From NCBI RefSeq assembly GCF_004920835.1, contig NZ_QFHO01000015.1, positions 1 through 64,000 of the forward strand: a stretch of 64,000 bases of DNA. The letters are read 5' to 3'. This document shows, piece by piece, positions 63,527-64,000 of this stretch (position 1 is the first letter of the stretch; the number at the start of each line of letters is the position of its first letter). The DNA is from Stenotrophomonas maltophilia. GTDB lineage: Bacteria > Pseudomonadota > Gammaproteobacteria > Xanthomonadales > Xanthomonadaceae. The notes beneath the pieces are model-generated. The model did not search any database, had not been told where the DNA came from, and worked only from the letters and a program-made list of their open reading frames with translations. Both the position numbers and the translations under genes were made by a program.

Positions 63527-63624
63527 CGAGAGCTCCAAGGGTGGCGGGTGCGCGGAGCATTCGCTTCCCGGCGCCAAGAGCACGTGAAGAATCGCAACGC
63601 GGCCGCGACGCGCCGCGCTGTTTA

Positions 63625-63659
63625 GGTCAGAACCCTTTCGGCACGAAAGGGCTCTGACC
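63625..63659. repeat. GGTCAG-type hairpin
   Basis: Arms 63625-63640 and 63644-63659 pair at 15 of 16 positions around loop GCA. Same outer bases as the hairpin at 57977-58019. Confidence 0.8.
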
Positions 63660-63669
63660 CCGCTGGCAT

Positions 63670-64000
63670 TCAGCCGACGCGGGTACCGAAGATGCGATCA
63701 CCGGCATCGCCCAGGCCGGGCAGGATGTAGCCCTTGTCGTTGAGCTGGGCATCGATGGCCGCGGTGTAGATCTCCACGTCCGGGTGCACGGCCTTGACCG
63801 CCTCGATGCCTTCCGGCGCCGCGACCAGGAAGATGCCCTTGATGCGGCGGGCACCGGCACGCTTGAGCATGTCGATGGTGGCGATCAGGGTGCCGCCGGT
63901 AGCCAGCATCGGATCCAGGATCAGCGCATCGCGTTCTTCCAGGCGACCGGTCAGGCGCTCGAAGTAGGGCACCGGCTGCAGGGTTTCCTCATCGCGCTGC
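63670..64000 (-). CDS. upp: Uracil phosphoribosyltransferase, C-terminal part (cut by window edge)
   Basis: The frame is open to the last base, giving about 109 C-terminal residues. Type I PRTase features are present: [20 protein letters not shown] is the PRPP loop, and the C-terminus [20 protein letters not shown] is the uracil-binding region of Upp. The enzyme salvages uracil to UMP. The N-terminal half lies outside the window. Confidence 0.95.
   Translation of the reverse strand, partial: QRDEETLQPVPYFERLTGRLEERDALILDPMLATGGTLIATIDMLKRAGARRIKGIFLVAAPEGIEAVKAVHPDVEIYTAAIDAQLNDKGYILPGLGDAGDRIFGTRVG

Overview
The window is a high-GC chromosomal segment from a Xanthomonadaceae bacterium, almost certainly Stenotrophomonas (maltophilia group). 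The signs are the Entner-Doudoroff operon order zwf-glk-pgl-edd-eda, a DUF1674 gene ahead of sdhCDAB, TonB-dependent receptors next to degradative enzymes, and dense GTAG-ended short palindromes of the SMAG type in many intergenic gaps. Nearly all of it is core-genome housekeeping. No prophage, CRISPR array, plasmid module or resistance island is visible; the only transposase trace is the last 36 codons of an IS110-type gene at the left edge.

Layout. 0.1-7 kb: a minus-strand cluster of two c-type cytochrome genes (one TsdA-like), a TonB receptor and a Tat-exported phospholipase C, headed by a perfect FNR-type box. 7-15 kb: two alpha/beta hydrolases, an MFS carrier with a LacI-type operator, a siderophore receptor, and divergent pirin/LysR genes. 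15-23 kb: three tandem tRNA-Arg(ACG) genes, thiD, yoaK-like, phoH, bcp, gcvR, dapA-bamC. 23-31.5 kb: fdxA, a sugar MFS carrier, tRNA-Glu(CTC), and a pcnB-folK-panBC-(membrane protein)-panD-pgi run. 31.6-36.4 kb: a RegBA-like redox two-component pair, ispG, a PAP2 phosphatase and a GacA-like regulator. 36.7-44 kb: the Entner-Doudoroff operon and a divergent MalK-type ATPase sharing a LacI-type operator. 44-51.5 kb: ygfZ, the succinate dehydrogenase operon with three assembly-factor genes, and Lol lipoprotein export. 51.7-64 kb: yggX-mutY, ftsY, an orphan mini flagellar-rod protein, htpG, rsmD-coaD, a ferredoxin-ggt pair, an MBL hydrolase, psiF and the end of upp.

The most unusual signal is non-coding. 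Seven intergenic elements (near 14.8, 15.1, 25.1, 36.4, 37.4, 57.8 and 58.1 kb) each have a 20-27 bp, almost always perfect, inverted repeat whose sequence differs from locus to locus, enclosing a conserved core. In five of the seven the core is exactly 52 nt. The core folds into two small hairpins whose stems covary between copies and whose apices read ATGGA-like on one strand. The other two look like modular variants, one with about 80 nt inserted and one missing 24 nt. At least four copies have a second conserved flank: a GC-rich 20-mer, a short hexamer repeat and a TTCCGTGGG-type block. One copy lies inside the edd-eda operon. I do not recognise this family; it is distinct from the SMAG repeats and from the GGGGTCAG-type hairpins that also occur here.
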